A stretch of DNA of 64,000 bases from Zoogloea sp016790385 (GTDB lineage: Bacteria; Pseudomonadota; Gammaproteobacteria; Burkholderiales; Rhodocyclaceae): NCBI RefSeq assembly GCF_041916735.1, contig NZ_JAYRYY010000001.1. One strand, given 5' to 3'. Below are positions 42,946 to 52,379 of this stretch, piece by piece; the first letter of the stretch is position 1, and every line of letters begins with the position of its first letter. The position numbers were made by a program, and so were the translations under genes. Under the pieces are notes generated by a model that saw nothing but the letters and a program-made list of their open reading frames with translations, was not told the DNA's origin and ran no database searches.

Positions 42946-42967
42946 GCGTCCAGCGGATTCCCTTGGT

Positions 42968-45900
42968 TCAGTCGGCGCTGAGTTTGCCCTTGGTGAGCAG
43001 ATCCTGAATGATCTGAGCGTCGGTACTCAGGGCGCCGCTGTTGGTCAGATCCACGCCCTGCAGGACGATCTTCTGATCCGTTGCTCCCGGGCTGAAGGTG
43101 CCGCCGGTATACCCACCGGTGCTGCTGATATGCACCACGGTGTCGGTGCCGGCTTTCTCAAAGTGCAGGTAGCTGCCCAAGTTGCCCAGGTTGGTTCCGA
43201 TGTGGCTTTCACCCTGGAGCAGGTCACCGAGATCAAGCACGTCGCCGCCGCTGAGGGCCGCCGCCTTGTTGAAGTCGGTTATGGCGTCGACAGCGGGGGC
43301 GCCGGCTGTCCCCGCATCACCCAGCGACCACTTGAACGTATCCGAGCCAAGGCCGCCGGTGAGGGTGTCATTGCCGGCACCACCGGAAATCAGGCTGGCG
43401 CCGCTGCCGCCGGTCACCGTATCGTTGCCGAGGCCGGCGTAGATCACATCCTTCGCGTCACTGCCGGTGATGTGGTCATTGCCGTCGGTGCCGTCCAGCC
43501 GCTCTCCCGAGCGGACCAGCCAGGTACCGTTCTGGGTCGTGCTTTCAACGATATCCTGCGTCTCGGTCAGCGTCGGGGCGCTGGTGGGCGTGAACAGCGC
43601 AAACTCTTCGGTGCCCAGGGTCTTGTACGACGTGTCGGGCTGACCCGTGAGCTTGACCTCGATGCGCAGGCGGGCATTACCCCCTTGCTCCCAATAGACG
43701 ATTTCAATGGGCTGGAGGCCGCTTTCGAGGCTGATCCCGCTGTAGGTCCGCACCGTGGGCGCCTGAATGCCATCGAACATGGCCACGGTTGAGTTGCCGA
43801 TATTGACCCGGAAGCCATCGTCAGCCGTAACCCGGATGTCGTAGGTGCCAGCCGTCACGTTCATCATGCCGACAAAGCGGAGACCGGAGTCGGTGGTGTT
43901 GCCAATGCCCGTGGTGGTTTGCAGATCCACCGCGTCGGAGCCGGTGGTGCCGCCACGCAGGAAGTTGTAGAGCGCCCCCGAGTTCACGTCCATGTTGGCG
44001 CCAAGCGTGGGGTTGTTGCCCAGGTTGCCATTGACTGCCGCCACGGTGGTGGTGCCGGTGGTGTAGCCGAATCCGTAGTCGATCTTGTCGGCACTGAAGG
44101 TGGCGTCGGACCCAGAGGCCGGGGCCGCTTCATACGTGCCGAGAATGGTTTCTCCGCTGCGGCCATCGACGATTGCCGTCATGTCGGCGAGTCGGTCCAG
44201 GTTGCCCAGGGTGGTGTCATCGGCGTGGGTACGGGTGACGCCAGCCGTCGTCTCGTTGTAGCCGTAGTACTCGCCGGCAAGCCCAAGGGTGCTCGAATCA
44301 ATGAGCTGGGTGGTGCTGGTCAGGGTGACGACGGCTTCGGCCTCGCGGCTCACGTTGAAGGTCACGCTTGCCCCCGCGCTATCGCCATCCTTGTCGATCA
44401 ACACAAAGTCGAATCCGTCGACGATGGGGGTGGTGATCGTGGGCTTGGGCGTGTAGTTGTAAGCGCCGGTGTTCATGTTAACCACCAGGGTGCCGCCGTC
44501 GTCGGTGCGTACTGTCAGTTGGTGAGTGGCGGGGTCGTAGCTGCCTTGACTGGTTCCACCCGTGACCGAGACGCTGGTGGCGCCTGCGGGGTTGTAGGTA
44601 TAGGTGACGCCGTCCACCTTGATCGACTGGATATGGCCGCCATCGGCGCCGAAGCCCGACGAACCGCCCAACAGCCCGCCCGAAAGAATGTCACCACTGG
44701 CGGATTGGGGAATGGTGGCTTGCAGCGCACTCGACAATTGGCTGAAGTCGCTGATGACCTTTGCGTCAAGATTGGTGTTGTTCAATCCATCGTAGGCAAT
44801 GGGATTGAGCGGCCCCTGCGATGCCGCTGCGCCCATTCCCAGTGCATAGCTCGTGATGTGGTTGGCGGTCAGGAAGGCCTTCCAGGCCGTTTCGTCGGCA
44901 GTATCGAGGGCGGTGCCCGCGTTGGGGACGCCGTCGGACAGGAAATAGGCGACGTTCTGGCCCGAGGCAAGCTTGCCGGTGGACGTGAAGGCTCTTTCCC
45001 CAGTGGCAATTGCCGCGTCGTAGTTGGTGGTTCCTCCCAAGGTCACCGCGGCCAGCTGCCCCTTGCCGACATCCACGGTGGTCCATGTGCTGCCGATCGC
45101 GGTTGCAGAGCTGTTGAAGGTGACAATGCGGATGCGCACTTCACCCAGACTGTCGTAGGTATCGAGCAACTGGTTAAGCGCGGAGATTGCCGAGCGCAAG
45201 CGTGTCGTGCCGCCTACGCCATCCGCGGTGTTCATGCTTCCGGAGTTGTCGAGAATGATCAGGAGGTTGGTGTCCTGGGGCGGAACATCGATGGCATGAA
45301 CCACGTTACTCGCCGTCGGGGAATCGTCCTCCACATTCACCGTCAGGGTGCTGGTGGTGGTGGTCACGCCGTCGGTTGCATGAACGCCAAAGGTAAAACT
45401 CAGCACATCTTCATCGGTAGCATTGAGATGATCGAGGGGGGCTTGAAGTGCGACCGTGTAGTGACCCAGGTTGTCGATGCTGACTTGCACTATTGGCCTT
45501 CCATCGGTTCGGATGCCGACCAAGTTGTGGGTATCCAAATTCTGCCAAGTGATCGCTTGATTATCGGAAGTGTAGGTTCCTACGGGTTCGCTGACGCTGA
45601 TAGAGACGTTCGCAGTGCCAATGTGGGATATGTTAAGCGAGCCGCTGGTTATGGGGGCATCCGTGATGTCCGACGTTCCAGTTCCGTCGGCAAGCCCCAT
45701 ATGTAGGCCTTCCTCCGACACACTTAAGGTGGTGTTCGTTAGACCCACTGCGCCCTCGATGGTGATGCTCAGCGTGGCCGTGTCGGCACCTCCCTGGCCA
45801 TCGGAGATGGCGTAGTTGAAGGGGTCGATCAGGGTGGCGCCGGCGTTGAGTCCGGAGACGGCCGGATTGCTGGTGTCCTGGGCGTAGGTGTAGGAGCCGT

Positions 45901-47713
45901 CGGCGTGGATGGTCAGGGTGCCGTACTGCCCGGTGATGACGGTATTGCCGGCGGGGCTGACGTTGGTGCCATTGACGGCGGTCACGGTGAGTGTGCCGCC
46001 GTCGGGATCGGAATCCCTGCCGGGCAGCTCGCTGATGACGTTGCCGGTGACCGGCGTGGTGGCATCACGGCCGATGTGGTTCTGATCATCGAGGGCATCC
46101 GGGGNNNNNNNNNNNNNNNNNNNNNNNNNNNNNNNNNNNNNNNNNNNNNNNNNNNNNNNNNNNNNNNNNNNNNNNNNNNNNNNNNNNNNNNNNNNNNNNN
46201 NNNNGGTGCCATTGACGGCGGTCACGGTGAGTGTGCCGCCGTCGGGATCGGAATCCCTGCCGGGCAGCTCGCTGATGACGTTGCCGGTGACCGGCGTGGT
46301 GGCGTCACGGCCGATGTGGTTCTGATCATCGTTGGCGACGGGGGCTTCATTGATCGGTGTTACGTCAATGCTGACCGTGCTGGTGGCCGTGCCACCCTGA
46401 CCATCGGAAATGGTGTAGGTGATAACCACCGGACCATTGAAGTCGTTGGCGGGTGTGAAGGTGAGGGTGCCGTCCGGATTGATGACGACGCTGCCGAGGG
46501 CCGGGTCAACCGTCGCTCCCGTGACGGTGAGCGGATTGCCTTCGGGGTCGCTGTCATTGCCCAGCACCGCCACTGTCACCGGGGTGTTCTCGGGGGTGGT
46601 GGCGATGTCCGGCGCGGCGATAGGTGCGTCGTTAACCGGGGTGACGTTGACCGTGACTGTGGAAGTCGCGGTGCCGCCCTTCCCATCACTGACCGTGTAC
46701 GTAATGACCACGGGGCCGGTGATGTCCGGTGCCGGCGTGAAATTCAGCGTGCCGTCGGGATTGACCGTCACACTACCGCGGGTGGGGTCGACGGTGGCAC
46801 CGGTGACGGTAAGGAGGTCACCATCGGGGTCGGAGTCATTGCCAAGGACGGCCACCGTGACCGGGGTGTCTTCGGGCGTGGTGGCAAGGTCGGGCTGGGC
46901 GACCGGGCCGTCATTCACAGCGGCGACGTTGATCGTCACCGTTGCCGTGGAGGTGCCGCCCTTGCCGTCGCTGATGGTGTAGGTGACGGTGTCGGGGCCG
47001 TTGAAGTCGGGGTTGGGCACATAGCGCAGGCTGCCATCGGGGTTGATGGTGACCTGACCATTGACGGCGGTGGCGCTGATGACTGTCAGGACATCATTGT
47101 TGGCGTCGCTGTCGTTGGCGAGCACGTCCACGACCAGGGGCTGGTCTTCCGTGCCGGTGACGTTGTCGTCGGCGGCAAGCGGAGGCGTGTTGGTGGTTTG
47201 CGTGGTGAAGGTGCCAGCCGGGAGAAAGTCGACTCCGTCTCCGGTGGTGGTGTAGTTGTAGGAGACCGGAGTCACCTCTTCCAGAACCCGTACCAGACGG
47301 ACAAAGTCGTGAGTCTGGTCACCAACGCCGCCGCCGGTGAGACCGGCAGCCGGGTCTTCGAGACCTTCGAAGGGGTCTTTGCCCGCGCTCAGGGCCTGGA
47401 TCACCCGATCCGCTTCGGCTCCTAGGCTGGATACGGTGTTTTCACTGCGCTCTGGGCTCGCTGTCGCAAAGAATTCGTCATTAAGCAGCAGTTCGCGGTC
47501 GGGGCCGATACTGACCTTCGCTCCACTCGGAAGACGCAGCTCGACCACCGCGCCGCCGCGGGTCACGACTTCCTGGCCTTCCGTTACCACGTCGCCGGGC
47601 TTGATCGCGCTGAGCTTGCCGCTGTTGTCGCGAAGGTAGGCTTCCCCCTGGACGAAGACGACGGTCCCTTTGGCGAGGGTGGTGGCATTGGTGGGGGAGG
47701 GCGAGGTGGCCAT
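42968..47713 (-). CDS. giant RTX adhesin with LapA-type retention module (contains assembly gap)
   Basis: At least 1581 codons, including a 100-N gap of arbitrary length. Order: N-terminal retention module (1-120) with a likely LapG site DPAAG (residues 120-124); three tandem cadherin-like repeats of about 92 residues (about 180-455); VCBS-type repeats either side of the gap; a VWA domain with MIDAS DNSGS (about 820) and LSDGVPN; a PA14-like lectin or sugar-binding region (about 1160-1380); RTX repeats (GGAGNDTLTGGLGSDTF, about 1430); and a C-terminal type I secretion signal. There is no Sec signal peptide. GGAG-type ribosome binding site before ATG 47713. It is the substrate of the adjacent secretion genes, displayed on the surface until cut by LapG. 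Confidence 0.9.
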   Translation of the reverse strand: MATSPSPTNATTLAKGTVVFVQGEAYLRDNSGKLSAIKPGDVVTEGQEVVTRGGAVVELRLPSGAKVSIGPDRELLLNDEFFATASPERSENTVSSLGAEADRVIQALSAGKDPFEGLEDPAAGLTGGGVGDQTHDFVRLVRVLEEVTPVSYNYTTTGDGVDFLPAGTFTTQTTNTPPLAADDNVTGTEDQPLVVDVLANDSDANNDVLTVISATAVNGQVTINPDGSLRYVPNPDFNGPDTVTYTISDGKGGTSTATVTINVAAVNDGPVAQPDLATTPEDTPVTVAVLGNDSDPDGDLLTVTGATVDPTRGSVTVNPDGTLNFTPAPDITGPVVITYTVSDGKGGTATSTVTVNVTPVNDAPIAAPDIATTPENTPVTVAVLGNDSDPEGNPLTVTGATVDPALGSVVINPDGTLTFTPANDFNGPVVITYTISDGQGGTATSTVSIDVTPINEAPVANDDQNHIGRDATTPVTGNVISELPGRDSDPDGGTLTVTAVNGTXXXXXXXXXXXXXXXXXXXXXXXXXXXXXXXXXXPDALDDQNHIGRDATTPVTGNVISELPGRDSDPDGGTLTVTAVNGTNVSPAGNTVITGQYGTLTIHADGSYTYAQDTSNPAVSGLNAGATLIDPFNYAISDGQGGADTATLSITIEGAVGLTNTTLSVSEEGLHMGLADGTGTSDITDAPITSGSLNISHIGTANVSISVSEPVGTYTSDNQAITWQNLDTHNLVGIRTDGRPIVQVSIDNLGHYTVALQAPLDHLNATDEDVLSFTFGVHATDGVTTTTSTLTVNVEDDSPTASNVVHAIDVPPQDTNLLIILDNSGSMNTADGVGGTTRLRSAISALNQLLDTYDSLGEVRIRIVTFNSSATAIGSTWTTVDVGKGQLAAVTLGGTTNYDAAIATGERAFTSTGKLASGQNVAYFLSDGVPNAGTALDTADETAWKAFLTANHITSYALGMGAAASQGPLNPIAYDGLNNTNLDAKVISDFSQLSSALQATIPQSASGDILSGGLLGGSSGFGADGGHIQSIKVDGVTYTYNPAGATSVSVTGGTSQGSYDPATHQLTVRTDDGGTLVVNMNTGAYNYTPKPTITTPIVDGFDFVLIDKDGDSAGASVTFNVSREAEAVVTLTSTTQLIDSSTLGLAGEYYGYNETTAGVTRTHADDTTLGNLDRLADMTAIVDGRSGETILGTYEAAPASGSDATFSADKIDYGFGYTTGTTTVAAVNGNLGNNPTLGANMDVNSGALYNFLRGGTTGSDAVDLQTTTGIGNTTDSGLRFVGMMNVTAGTYDIRVTADDGFRVNIGNSTVAMFDGIQAPTVRTYSGISLESGLQPIEIVYWEQGGNARLRIEVKLTGQPDTSYKTLGTEEFALFTPTSAPTLTETQDIVESTTQNGTWLVRSGERLDGTDGNDHITGSDAKDVIYAGLGNDTVTGGSGASLISGGAGNDTLTGGLGSDTFKWSLGDAGTAGAPAVDAITDFNKAAALSGGDVLDLGDLLQGESHIGTNLGNLGSYLHFEKAGTDTVVHISSTGGYTGGTFSPGATDQKIVLQGVDLTNSGALSTDAQIIQDLLTKGKLSAD
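45965..46331. repeat. near-identical 127-bp direct repeats flanking the assembly gap
   Basis: 45965-46091 and 46205-46331 match over 127 bp with a single visible difference (GCATC versus GCGTC). They encode the same VCBS-type repeat unit of the adhesin. More copies were probably collapsed or lost in the gap. Confidence 0.95.
46105..46204. other. assembly gap (100 N)
   Basis: Exactly 100 undetermined bases, the usual placeholder for a gap of unknown length. The reading frame across it is not evidence of the true frame or length. Confidence 0.98.
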
Positions 47714-47825
47714 GACGGTCTCCGGTGATCGGTTTTTCAGATGAGACGGAATCTACGACTGGGCGAAAGATGTCGCTATTGTCCACAAGGACAGGTTGCG
47801 TGATGGATGGCACGCAGGGCGATGT

Positions 47826-48455
47826 TCAGCGCACGCCATGTACACGCAGGGCGAGCTGAAGGCGGTCGGTGACCTGGAGCTTCTCGAACACGGCCTTGAG
47901 ATGCGCCTTGACGGTGCGTTCGGTGATGCCGAGGGCGTCGGCAATGGCGATGTTGCTTTCGCCCAGCGCGGCGTGATGGGCAACTTCCCGCTCACGGTCG
48001 GTCAGCGGGCGGGCCCACTCCGTCAACCCCGCCCTGGGCAAGCGGCTGTCCACGAGGCGTAGCAGGCGCGACAGCAGGGCGCGACCAACCCAGAGTTCAC
48101 CGCTGGCAACCACGTCCAGTGCTTGACGCAGGGTTTCGATGGGCGCGTGGCTGTGGCAGTAGCCGCAGGCACCGGCGTTGAGCACGGCCAGCCCTTCCTC
48201 GTCGTCAGGCCGGGAGGATGTGGCGAGTATGGCGAGATCCGCTGCATTATTTCGCCAGGCATCCTGGGTCCAAGGCGCCGGGGCGGGGGGCGGATATCCA
48301 CCCAGATCAATCACGGCGAGACGATGGCCGGCTTTACGCCAAGTCGCCAGCCCGCCCAGATCAACGGCGCGGATCGGACTCGCGGAAAGTGCCTGCCAGC
48401 GCTCTGCCAGCAGGTCATCGGGGGTGAGGATCAACAGCGGTTGCGGAGTGCTCAT
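47826..48455 (-). CDS. LuxR-family regulator with degenerate receiver domain
   Basis: Protein of 209 residues. The N-terminal 130 residues resemble a receiver (LAVIDLGG at the phospho-Asp strand), but the conserved Lys is replaced (GACGYCHSHAP), so it may be a pseudo-receiver like those of CsgD or VpsT. The C-terminal GerE/LuxR helix-turn-helix is LTDREREVAHHAALGESNIAIADALGITERTVKAHLKAVF. It sits between the type I secretion genes and the adhesin, suggesting control of adhesin expression. No cognate kinase is adjacent. 14 bp follow the HlyD gene stop. Confidence 0.88.
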   Translation of the reverse strand: MSTPQPLLILTPDDLLAERWQALSASPIRAVDLGGLATWRKAGHRLAVIDLGGYPPPAPAPWTQDAWRNNAADLAILATSSRPDDEEGLAVLNAGACGYCHSHAPIETLRQALDVVASGELWVGRALLSRLLRLVDSRLPRAGLTEWARPLTDREREVAHHAALGESNIAIADALGITERTVKAHLKAVFEKLQVTDRLQLALRVHGVR

Positions 48456-48469
48456 GGGGCAGGGTTCGG

Positions 48470-49876
48470 TCAGCGTTCCGTAAGTGCGTTGGCCTTGGCA
48501 CGCAGAACCGGTTTCATCAGGTAGCTGAGGAGTGACTTCTTCCCCGTGAGAATGTCCACTTCGGCGACCATGCCGGGGATGATGGGCATGTGGGCCTCGC
48601 CTATGGTGCTGCGGGTTGTTCTGACCCGCACAATGTAGAAGGCATTGCCCTTTTCGTCGGTGATGGTGTCGGCACCAATGTGCTCCAGGGTGGCTTCGAG
48701 CCCGCCGTAAGTGGAAAAGTCATACGCGGTGAACTTGACCAGCGCCGGCTGACCGGGGCGCAGGAAGGCAATGTCCTTGGGCTGGACGCGGGCCTCCAGG
48801 AGAAGGGCGTCATCGCTGGGAACGATTTCGATGATTTCCTTGCCCGGCTGTACCACCCCGCCAACGGTGTTGGCGAAAAGCTGTTTGACGGTGCCGTTCA
48901 TCGGGGCCCGGATCTCGGCTTGCTTGACCCGGTCGGCCAGCCCCTCGCTGCCGGCCGAAAGGGCGGCGAGCTTGGCGTTGGTGTCGGAGAGTTCGCTTCG
49001 GGCCTGATTGCGCAGGTTCAGCCCGACTTCTTCAATCTTGTTCTGGGCTTCCGAGATCGCGGCCTGGATGCGGGGGATCTGGGCGCCTGCCGCGTCCCGC
49101 TCGCCACGGTAGCGGGCGACATCGCGCTCAAGGCGCAGGAGCTCCACTTCGGAGACTGCACCGGTCTTGGCGAGGGGGCGGGTGACTTCAAGCTCCTTGG
49201 CCGTGAGGGTATAGCTCTGGGTGGCCTGCTCACGTTTGGCGATCAGTTCGTTGAGTTCCTGGCGGCGTTGGGAGAGTTGCTGACGGGCGATGCCGACCGC
49301 GGCGTCGAGTTCCAGGCGCTTGTTCTCGTAGGCGCTCCGTTCCTGCTCAACCAGATCGGGTGCTTCCTTGATCAGCTCCGGCGGCGGTACGAAGGGCTTT
49401 CCGCTGGCGACGGCGGTGAGCCTGGCGGCCTTGGCGAGGAGGGCGATGTATTGGGCGCGGTTTTCCCTCAGAGAAGAAACAAAGCGGGTCGGGTCCACCT
49501 TGAGCAGTAGTTGCCCGGTCTTGACCTGCTGACCTTCCTTGACCAGGATTTCCGACACGATGCCGCCGTCGAGGCTCTGCATGACCTGCACCTGGCGTGA
49601 AGGTATGACTTTGCCTTCTCCGCGGGTGACTTCGTCCAGCTGGGCAAACGCGGCCCACAGGATCAGCACGAGCACGGCGGTGCAGGTCGTCCAGACGGCG
49701 ATTCGGCTGCCTCGCAGCTTCTGTTCCGCCATGGCCCACTCAGCGTCGGCCATGTAGTCGCCGTCATCGTGGATCTCGCGGCGTTCGACGCCATCGAGGA
49801 TGCGATCGAAGAGGCGGGAGCCAAACTGATAGACGGCGTCGTAAAGGCGTTTCAGCGGTGCAATGAGTGCTTTCAT
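48470..49876 (-). CDS. type I secretion periplasmic adaptor, HlyD family (LapC role)
   Basis: Protein of 468 residues with a cytoplasmic N-terminus, one membrane helix (IAVWTTCTAVLVLILWAAFAQL, about 52-75), a lipoyl-like segment (VMQSLDGGIVSEILVKEGQQVKTGQLLLKVD), a long coiled coil (about 150-330) and a C-terminal beta region. It links the ABC transporter to the TolC-like channel. It lies 7 bp after the transporter gene. Confidence 0.93.
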   Translation of the reverse strand: MKALIAPLKRLYDAVYQFGSRLFDRILDGVERREIHDDGDYMADAEWAMAEQKLRGSRIAVWTTCTAVLVLILWAAFAQLDEVTRGEGKVIPSRQVQVMQSLDGGIVSEILVKEGQQVKTGQLLLKVDPTRFVSSLRENRAQYIALLAKAARLTAVASGKPFVPPPELIKEAPDLVEQERSAYENKRLELDAAVGIARQQLSQRRQELNELIAKREQATQSYTLTAKELEVTRPLAKTGAVSEVELLRLERDVARYRGERDAAGAQIPRIQAAISEAQNKIEEVGLNLRNQARSELSDTNAKLAALSAGSEGLADRVKQAEIRAPMNGTVKQLFANTVGGVVQPGKEIIEIVPSDDALLLEARVQPKDIAFLRPGQPALVKFTAYDFSTYGGLEATLEHIGADTITDEKGNAFYIVRVRTTRSTIGEAHMPIIPGMVAEVDILTGKKSLLSYLMKPVLRAKANALTER

Positions 49877-49883
49877 CGTGTCA

Positions 49884-52085
49884 TCACCCCGCGCGTCCGA
49901 TGCGACCTTGCTGAAGAGCCTCCACCACCTGGGCCTTGGGCCCGTCGGCGACGATCTGCCCCTGGTCGAGGACGATCAGGCGATCCACCAGATCGAGCAG
50001 TGAGGTGCGGTGGGTCACCAGGATCATTGTCTTGCTTGCCGCAAATCGGCGCAGCCGCTGCTTGAGGCCTTCCTCGCTCTGGTGGTCCATGCTGCTGGAG
50101 GGTTCGTCAAGGAGCAGGATGGGGGGGTCGTTGAGCAGTGCCCGGGCAATGGCCACGGCTTGTCGCTGACCGCCGGAGAGGGATTCGCCGCGTTCTCCGA
50201 TCGGCATTTCGAACCCCTGGGGGTGGGTGTCGGCAAACTCCTTGACGCCAGAGAGTTCGGCCGCAGCCAGAATGGCGCTGTCGTCGGCAAAGGGGGCGCC
50301 CATGGAGATGTTGTGCTTGAGGGTGCCGTAGAACAGGGTCACGTCCTGGGGAACGAAGCCGATGGCTCGGCGCAACTCCGCGGGGTCGATCTGGCGCGCG
50401 TCGATACCATCGATGAACACAGCCCCCTCGGTGGGCTGGTAGAGGCCGAGCACGAGCTTTTCGATGGTGGTCTTGCCCGAGCCGATGCGTCCGATGATGG
50501 CGACTTTCTCTCCCGCCTTGAGGCTGAAGCTGACCTTCTTGAGCACGGCCTGATCGCGGCCGGGATAGCAGAAGCTGACGTCCTTGAATTCAATGTTGCC
50601 GTTGAAGCTGGGGCGATGTACGAAGCTTGCTCCATCCGGACGCTCTACCGGCAGTTCCATGTGGGAATTGACCGAGGCCAGGGATGTGCGGGCATTCTGG
50701 TACTGCATCATCAGGCCCGCCACCTGCCCGAGGGGGGCCATGGCCCTGCCCGACAGCATTGATGCCGCAATGATGCCGCCCATCGACATGTTGCCTTCGG
50801 ACAACTCATAGACGCCGACAATGATCACGGCAATATTGACGAACTGCTGCATGAACTGGGCGAAATTCACGGTGCCCGATGACAGCAGTTTCAGCCTGCC
50901 GCCAATCTGCGCCAGGAAAAGGGTGGCGCGTTCCCAGTGGCGTTGAACGAGGCCCTCGGCGCTGAGGGTCTTGACTGTTTCGAGTCCCACCAGGCTCTCC
51001 ACCAGCGTGGCATTGCGCTGGGCGCTGGCGCGATAGGTGGTTTCGGTGAGTTCGTGCATCTTTTCCTGGGACACCAGGGTGACGAACAGTACTGCAAGCA
51101 TGCCCACCAGGGGCGGCAGCAGCAGCCACGGCGAGATCCACACCATCACTAGCAAGAAGAGCACGACAAAGGGCAGATCGATGAGCGTGGTGACGGTGGC
51201 CGAGGCGATGAAATCCCGGACGCCTTCGAATGCTCGGAGGTTGGCGGCGAAGGAGCCTACGGAGGCTGGGCGGGCGTCCATGCGCAGGCCCAGCACCCGT
51301 TCCATGATGCGCGCCGAGAGCTGTACGTCGATCCGCTTGCCGGCGGTGTCCACGATGTAAGCCCGGAGGGTGCGCAGGACGAAATCGAATATCAGCACCA
51401 GGATGGCGCCGATGGCGAGTACCCACAAGGTTTCGACTGCGTGATTCGGCACCACCCGGTCATAGACCGTCATCGAGAACATGGGGATGGCCAGCGCAAA
51501 CAGGTTGATGACCATGGCGGCCAGGAGGGTGTCCCGGTAGAGGCGCCAGTTCTCCATGACTGTGCCCCAGAACCAGTGGCTGGCGCGCACCGCGTTGACC
51601 TTGGGTGAGCGGGCTTCAAAGCGGAAGCGCGGCCGCACGAAGCACACCAGCCCCGAGTAAAGCGAGGCCAGCTCTTCGGCCGACAAGTCGTCGGCGGATT
51701 CCCCGGCTTCAGGGAAGCGCACCCGCATGCCACCGTCGGGCAGGCGTTCGAGCAGGATGCAGGCGCGGCGGTCATGCAGGAGCAGAATGGCCGGCAGCAG
51801 GCTGGGGCTGATGTCGGCGAGGGGTTTGCGGACGATCCGGGCGGTCAGCCCGGCGCGGGCAGCAGCCCGCGGCAGCAGTGAAGGTGTCAGGCGGTTATCC
51901 ACCAGGGGCAGCCCGGCGGCGAGCGCTTCCGCAGTGAAGGGGGTGCCGTGAAGGCGGGTCAATACGACCAGGGCGTCGAGCAAGGGATCTTCATGGGTCG
52001 AGGCTTCGCCCGGTTGCCACCCGTTGTCCGGGTTTCCCGCGTTGGGAGTGCGTGGCTGCGTGGCGGGGGATGCGGCTTCGGTCAT
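49884..52085 (-). CDS. type I secretion ABC transporter with C39-like domain (LapB role)
   Basis: Inner-membrane transporter of 733 residues. Residues about 25-150 form a C39-peptidase-like domain lacking the catalytic Cys, as is typical of RTX exporters where it only binds substrate. Membrane helices cover about 170-450. The ATPase has Walker A GRIGSGKTT, signature LSGGQRQAVAIARALL and Walker B ILLLDEPSS. ATG 52085 is preferred; a GTG at 52097 is possible. It should export the RTX adhesin coded downstream in the same direction. Confidence 0.94.
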   Translation of the reverse strand: MTEAASPATQPRTPNAGNPDNGWQPGEASTHEDPLLDALVVLTRLHGTPFTAEALAAGLPLVDNRLTPSLLPRAAARAGLTARIVRKPLADISPSLLPAILLLHDRRACILLERLPDGGMRVRFPEAGESADDLSAEELASLYSGLVCFVRPRFRFEARSPKVNAVRASHWFWGTVMENWRLYRDTLLAAMVINLFALAIPMFSMTVYDRVVPNHAVETLWVLAIGAILVLIFDFVLRTLRAYIVDTAGKRIDVQLSARIMERVLGLRMDARPASVGSFAANLRAFEGVRDFIASATVTTLIDLPFVVLFLLVMVWISPWLLLPPLVGMLAVLFVTLVSQEKMHELTETTYRASAQRNATLVESLVGLETVKTLSAEGLVQRHWERATLFLAQIGGRLKLLSSGTVNFAQFMQQFVNIAVIIVGVYELSEGNMSMGGIIAASMLSGRAMAPLGQVAGLMMQYQNARTSLASVNSHMELPVERPDGASFVHRPSFNGNIEFKDVSFCYPGRDQAVLKKVSFSLKAGEKVAIIGRIGSGKTTIEKLVLGLYQPTEGAVFIDGIDARQIDPAELRRAIGFVPQDVTLFYGTLKHNISMGAPFADDSAILAAAELSGVKEFADTHPQGFEMPIGERGESLSGGQRQAVAIARALLNDPPILLLDEPSSSMDHQSEEGLKQRLRRFAASKTMILVTHRTSLLDLVDRLIVLDQGQIVADGPKAQVVEALQQGRIGRAG

Positions 52086-52379
52086 CGGCACAATCACTTC
52101 GTGGTCGTTTCACGGCCCGGCAGCTTGAGAATCTGACGGGGATGATGCTAAAAGCAAGGCTGTTGGCATCCGGATTGTAGGGATATCGGGTGTCGCAGGG
52201 GGAACTTGAGCCTCCAGGCGGTCGCTGCCGACGGGGTGAACTCGGAGCCCATGGCGTCGGCATTCGTGACGAAACGGCGGTGAGCGGTTTGCGCAGGTAT
52301 CGGCGGTGGCACTGCACGAGGCGCGCGGAAAACGTCACCGGCTTGTGTCGGGCCGTGGGTTTGAGCGACTCGCGGGTTT
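52086..52379. promoter_or_regulatory. region upstream of the secretion genes
   Basis: About 290 bp between the ABC transporter start and the small gene at 52380. It should hold the promoter of the secretion genes. No confident -35/-10 pair, repeat or additional gene was seen. Confidence 0.4.

Noticed and set aside
45965..47200. Repeats considered as a CRISPR array
   Set aside because: The repeats are long, in frame and encode protein domains; no short regular repeats with unique spacers are present.
43919..47425. Two long plus-strand frames (595 and about 506 codons)
   Set aside because: Antisense to the adhesin repeats; one passes through the N gap. Composition is a shadow of the repeated coding strand.
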